A stretch of DNA of 64,000 nt from an uncultured Collinsella sp. (GTDB lineage Bacteria > Actinomycetota > Coriobacteriia > Coriobacteriales > Coriobacteriaceae), in assembly GCA_900551555.1 (NCBI GenBank), contig URWC01000001.1, forward strand, positions 4,795 to 68,794, read 5' to 3'. The notes below the pieces were generated by a model, which did no database searches, had not been told where the DNA came from, and saw only the letters and a program-made list of their open reading frames with translations. The position numbers and the translations under genes are program-made. Shown here piece after piece: positions 63,733-64,000 of this stretch. How positions within the stretch are numbered: position 1 is the stretch's first letter; every line of letters begins with the position of its first letter.

Positions 63733-64000
63733 ATGATTGCAATTTTAAAGCAGAGCGCCAGCGACGAGGCCGTCGGCCATATCGTCAGCTGGATTGAGAA
63801 AAAAGGCCTGAAGACCGATGTCTCGCGCGGCGAGAACGAGACCATCATCGGCCTGGTGGGCGATACGACCAAGATCGACCCGTTCCTGCTCGAGTCCATG
63901 GATGTCGTCGAGCGCGTGCAGCGCGTCTCCGAGCCTTTTAAGCGTGCCAACCGCAAGTTCCACCCCGACGACAGCGTGATCGATGTCAACGGCGTGAAGA
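63733..64000 (+). CDS. aroF: DAHP synthase (3-deoxy-7-phosphoheptulonate synthase), N-terminal part
   Basis: The first 89 codons are visible; the rest lies beyond the window. MIAILKQSASDEAVGHIVSW begins the ferredoxin-like regulatory domain found in the Thermotoga/Bacillus-type (I-beta) enzyme, and RKFHPDDSVIDVNGVK matches the linker into the catalytic barrel. It catalyses the first step of aromatic amino acid synthesis; the N-terminal domain usually mediates feedback inhibition by tyrosine or phenylalanine. The name aroF is a family label. Confidence 0.85.
   Translation, partial: MIAILKQSASDEAVGHIVSWIEKKGLKTDVSRGENETIIGLVGDTTKIDPFLLESMDVVERVQRVSEPFKRANRKFHPDDSVIDVNGVK

Overview
The window looks like a chromosomal segment of a host-associated anaerobic actinobacterium of the class Coriobacteriia, most likely Collinsella or a close relative. 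This is inferred, not searched. The grounds are GC-rich DNA, an actinobacterial-type MihF, a class 1B PyrK/PyrD dihydroorotate dehydrogenase, a fermentative AdhE beside a PpdK/PpsR pair elsewhere in the window, many TTG/GTG starts, and tightly packed operons. About 60 genes are present, almost all on the minus strand. Only rpmB, adhE, a phosphotransferase gene, dinB and aroF read on the plus strand.

Right to left along the minus strand, the layout is as follows. (1) 63.5-57.4 kb: a tRNA-Arg(CCG), a CtpE-type P-type ATPase, a zinc-ribbon membrane protein, a cyclophilin and a TPR membrane protein. (2) 57.3-51.4 kb: the elongation cluster mreB-mreC-mreD-mrdA-rodA, followed by a DUF697-like membrane protein. 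(3) 50.4-43.6 kb: two radical-SAM-linked genes, then rplU-rpmA-obgE-nadD-yqeK-rsfS (ribosome assembly and NAD synthesis). (4) 42.1-36.5 kb: rpsP-khpA-rimM-trmD-lepB-glyQ-glyS. (5) 36.5-32.6 kb: ppsR-ppdK. (6) 32.4-25.8 kb: rplS-rnhB-yraN-comM-dprA-trmFO-xer. (7) 25.5-15.4 kb: rpsB-tsf-pyrH-frr-uppS-cdsA-dxr-rseP-ispG-proS, which joins translation, membrane lipid and isoprenoid synthesis. (8) 9.8-4.5 kb: pyrR-pyrB-pyrC-pyrK-pyrD-pyrF behind a transcription attenuator. (9) 4.2-0 kb: mihF-gmk-rpoZ-thiI, then comEA-comEC (comEC cut by the window edge).

The main accessory feature is a small mobile element at 10549-11591. It is a REP-associated tyrosine (Y1/HUH) transposase gene bounded by near-identical 49-bp inverted repeats, lying between the rpmB terminator and adhE. 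adhE and a small phosphotransferase gene follow on the plus strand.

Other points of note are a site-2 protease (RseP) with a roughly 110-residue helix-turn-helix-like insertion, a Xer recombinase whose only well-placed start codon is ATA overlapping the trmFO stop, candidate leader/attenuator structures before pyrR, rpsB and aroF, tandem operator-like repeats before adhE, and four competence-type genes (comEA, comEC, dprA, comM). I saw no rRNA, CRISPR array, prophage or clear defence system.
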